A stretch of 64,000 bases of DNA from Oscillospiraceae bacterium (GTDB lineage Bacteria > Bacillota > Clostridia > Oscillospirales > Oscillospiraceae): assembly GCA_009777775.1 (NCBI GenBank), contig WRLE01000001.1, positions 124,001 through 188,000 on the forward strand, given 5' to 3'. The notes beneath the pieces were generated by a model. It was not told the origin of the DNA. It saw nothing but the letters and a program-made list of their open reading frames with translations, and searched no databases. Below, in pieces: positions 62,782-64,000 of this stretch (the first letter of the stretch is position 1; each line of letters opens with the position of its first letter). Made by a program: the position numbers and the translations under genes.

Positions 62782-64000
62782 TCATTCCCTTACTATATGC
62801 ATAGTGATAAAGTAACTGCCCACAGCTCCAATGTCAGCATCAATGCCATCGATGATAATCCTTGCAGAGACTTGCTGTGTTCCAGTACTAAGATCAGTGG
62901 GGAGATTCGCAATTACACGAATGTTATCTTGGGTTAGATTTTCTAAATCATCTGCTTTTCCACGTATTCTAACATCAAGGCTTTGAGTCCTGATTTCCAC
63001 GGAGTAACCAGCGGGGACAATGCTACTTTGAATGTTAGTAACGGTAAAATGTTGAATTTCAAGCCCTGTAATCTCCACTTGAACATGGGCTTCTGTTTCT
63101 GAAGAAATGTTGGTGAAATTATTAGGTATGACGATGGCATATGTGAAAGTGTTGAAATAATCAACTCTTGTAAGGTCTATGGTTCCCAGGTTGATGCTGT
63201 TAAAATTGCGTAACTCCTCAGGCCTACCAGCGACAGTGATTGTCGCTGGTGTGATAGTGATGTTGGTATTTTGCGCAGTGGCACCTGCAGAACCTGGAAT
63301 TTGGCTTGTATCGATTGTCAGAGCGATTTCTTTCATCACTCTAATCGGTACAGTCACATGGATACGGCTGTCGCTGATTGTCAGCTGGTTTCTTTGCTGG
63401 GTATCAAGGGCGTTACCTTCATCGTCAATGAGCACTAGAGGGAGGTCGTCGATGTAAGTAATACTAAGGTTTTCCCTCAGGACATTTACTTGTGCTTTGC
63501 TGACTGTAGATACAAGGTCAAAAGGTCCGCTAACAGTTATCGATTGAGGCATAAATTCGATTGGGTCCTGAACAAAACCTTCGGCAGTTCCGCCGGTAAA
63601 AACTACTTCCACAGGAATTGTGACCATTTCGAGGCCATCAACATTGACAAAGATTTGCTCCACGGAACCGATATATTCTATAATACTTAAATCGATATCT
63701 GAGCTGCTTTCAAGTTGAGGAATGATTGCAGCAGGACCAATTGAATTAATATTGGATAAATCAACGACATAGACAAGGGTCTCTCGGCTGAGTTTTGAGG
63801 CATCTATACGTGTACACTCGAATGTAACGGAAACCGACTGGGGACCCAGAGAAGAAAGGAACAACCCTCTATCTTGTAACACTTCTTCATGTCTTGTGAC
63901 AACCCTCACATTGGAAACTATATGGGTTTGCATATCATTCACGCTGATTTCGATATATACCCACAAAGCAATCGCCACCAAAAGGGAAAAGCAAGTATAA
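62782..64000 (-). CDS. cdaR: YbbR/CdaR-like protein (5' end outside the window)
   Basis: At least 406 codons; the frame stays open to the right edge, reading YTCFSLLVAIALWVYIEIS, which is the single N-terminal membrane helix, so only a few residues are missing. Outside are four YbbR repeats (beta-rich blocks with VTVSGPxxxV-like cores such as QSITVSGPFDLVSTV and ATITVAGRPEELRN). CdaR controls the diadenylate cyclase CdaA, whose gene would normally lie just upstream (beyond base 64000). Confidence 0.88.
   Translation of the reverse strand, partial: YTCFSLLVAIALWVYIEISVNDMQTHIVSNVRVVTRHEEVLQDRGLFLSSLGPQSVSVTFECTRIDASKLSRETLVYVVDLSNINSIGPAAIIPQLESSSDIDLSIIEYIGSVEQIFVNVDGLEMVTIPVEVVFTGGTAEGFVQDPIEFMPQSITVSGPFDLVSTVSKAQVNVLRENLSITYIDDLPLVLIDDEGNALDTQQRNQLTISDSRIHVTVPIRVMKEIALTIDTSQIPGSAGATAQNTNITITPATITVAGRPEELRNFNSINLGTIDLTRVDYFNTFTYAIVIPNNFTNISSETEAHVQVEITGLEIQHFTVTNIQSSIVPAGYSVEIRTQSLDVRIRGKADDLENLTQDNIRVIANLPTDLSTGTQQVSARIIIDGIDADIGAVGSYFITMHIVRE

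Noticed and set aside
1-64000. tRNA or rRNA genes
   Set aside because: No cloverleaf-like sequence with a T-loop GTTCGA context and no rRNA signature was recognised on either strand by eye; a covariance-model scan (tRNAscan-SE, Rfam) would settle this.

Overview
The window is a piece of a low-to-moderate GC Gram-positive (Bacillota) chromosome, most likely from an uncultured Clostridia-type anaerobe. The evidence is the gene order (plsX-acpP-rnc-smc-ftsY; nadD/yqeK-LCP-rsfS-leuS; yicC-remA-gmk-rpoZ-priA-def-fmt-rsmB-rlmN-prpC-prkC-rsgA), frequent TTG/GTG starts, AGGAGG-type ribosome sites, S-layer-homology (SLH) surface proteins and a PASTA-domain kinase. Genus cannot be told from sequence alone.

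Layout. (1) 1-14.6 kb, + strand: a tightly packed housekeeping block from the end of trmFO through fatty-acid/phospholipid (plsX, acpP), RNA processing (rnc), chromosome condensation (smc), protein targeting (ftsY), nucleotide hygiene (rdgB), NAD synthesis (a nadD-yqeK fusion), cell-wall polymer ligation (LCP), ribosome silencing (rsfS) and leuS, closed by a terminator. (2) 14.7-40 kb: an accessory region with a PadR regulator, two SLH surface proteins, several unknown membrane proteins, and a cluster that looks like a defence island: a small ORF plus a DUF6036-type nucleotidyltransferase, two tandem copies of a metallophosphoesterase-STAND NTPase-TPR gene each with a convergent orphan RelB-like gene, an AAA-ATPase/PD-(D/E)XK protein, a HipA-like kinase, a large cyclic-nucleotide-binding-domain protein and a tyrosine recombinase. 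(3) 40-46.6 kb, - strand: a DUF2238 membrane protein, an RHH-Fic fusion, a YgjP-type metallopeptidase, the gutted remains of a type I restriction-modification operon with an intact Fic gene inside it, and an intact mazEF pair. (4) 46.6-64 kb, - strand: a second housekeeping block from a D,D-carboxypeptidase and rsgA up to a YbbR/CdaR-like protein cut by the window end.

The best candidate for an undescribed system is at 21.9-29.7 kb. The unit [metallophosphoesterase-STAND-TPR gene + convergent RelB-like gene 15 nt away] was duplicated as a block. Copy 2 is full length (1134 aa). Copy 1 keeps the phosphoesterase, the P-loop and the TPRs but has lost about 330 residues, including Walker B and the rest of the NTPase module; its RelB-like gene has lost its ATG and both promoter boxes. 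The TPR arrays are nearly exact 120-bp repeats, homogenised separately in each copy. By analogy with STAND (Avs/NLR-like) immune proteins, the TPRs would be the sensor, the NTPase the switch and the phosphoesterase the effector.

Other themes are toxin-antitoxin-like genes with consensus promoters overlapped by perfect inverted repeats (mazEF, RHH-Fic), a probable ATT start codon at 20436, and two families of intergenic repeats. One family combines a GC-rich hairpin with heptamer arrays and sits exactly in gaps between housekeeping genes, where it supplies stop codons and Shine-Dalgarno-like sequence. The other is a roughly 100-bp MITE-like element ending in GTGTCAT. No tRNA, rRNA, CRISPR array or intact insertion sequence was seen.
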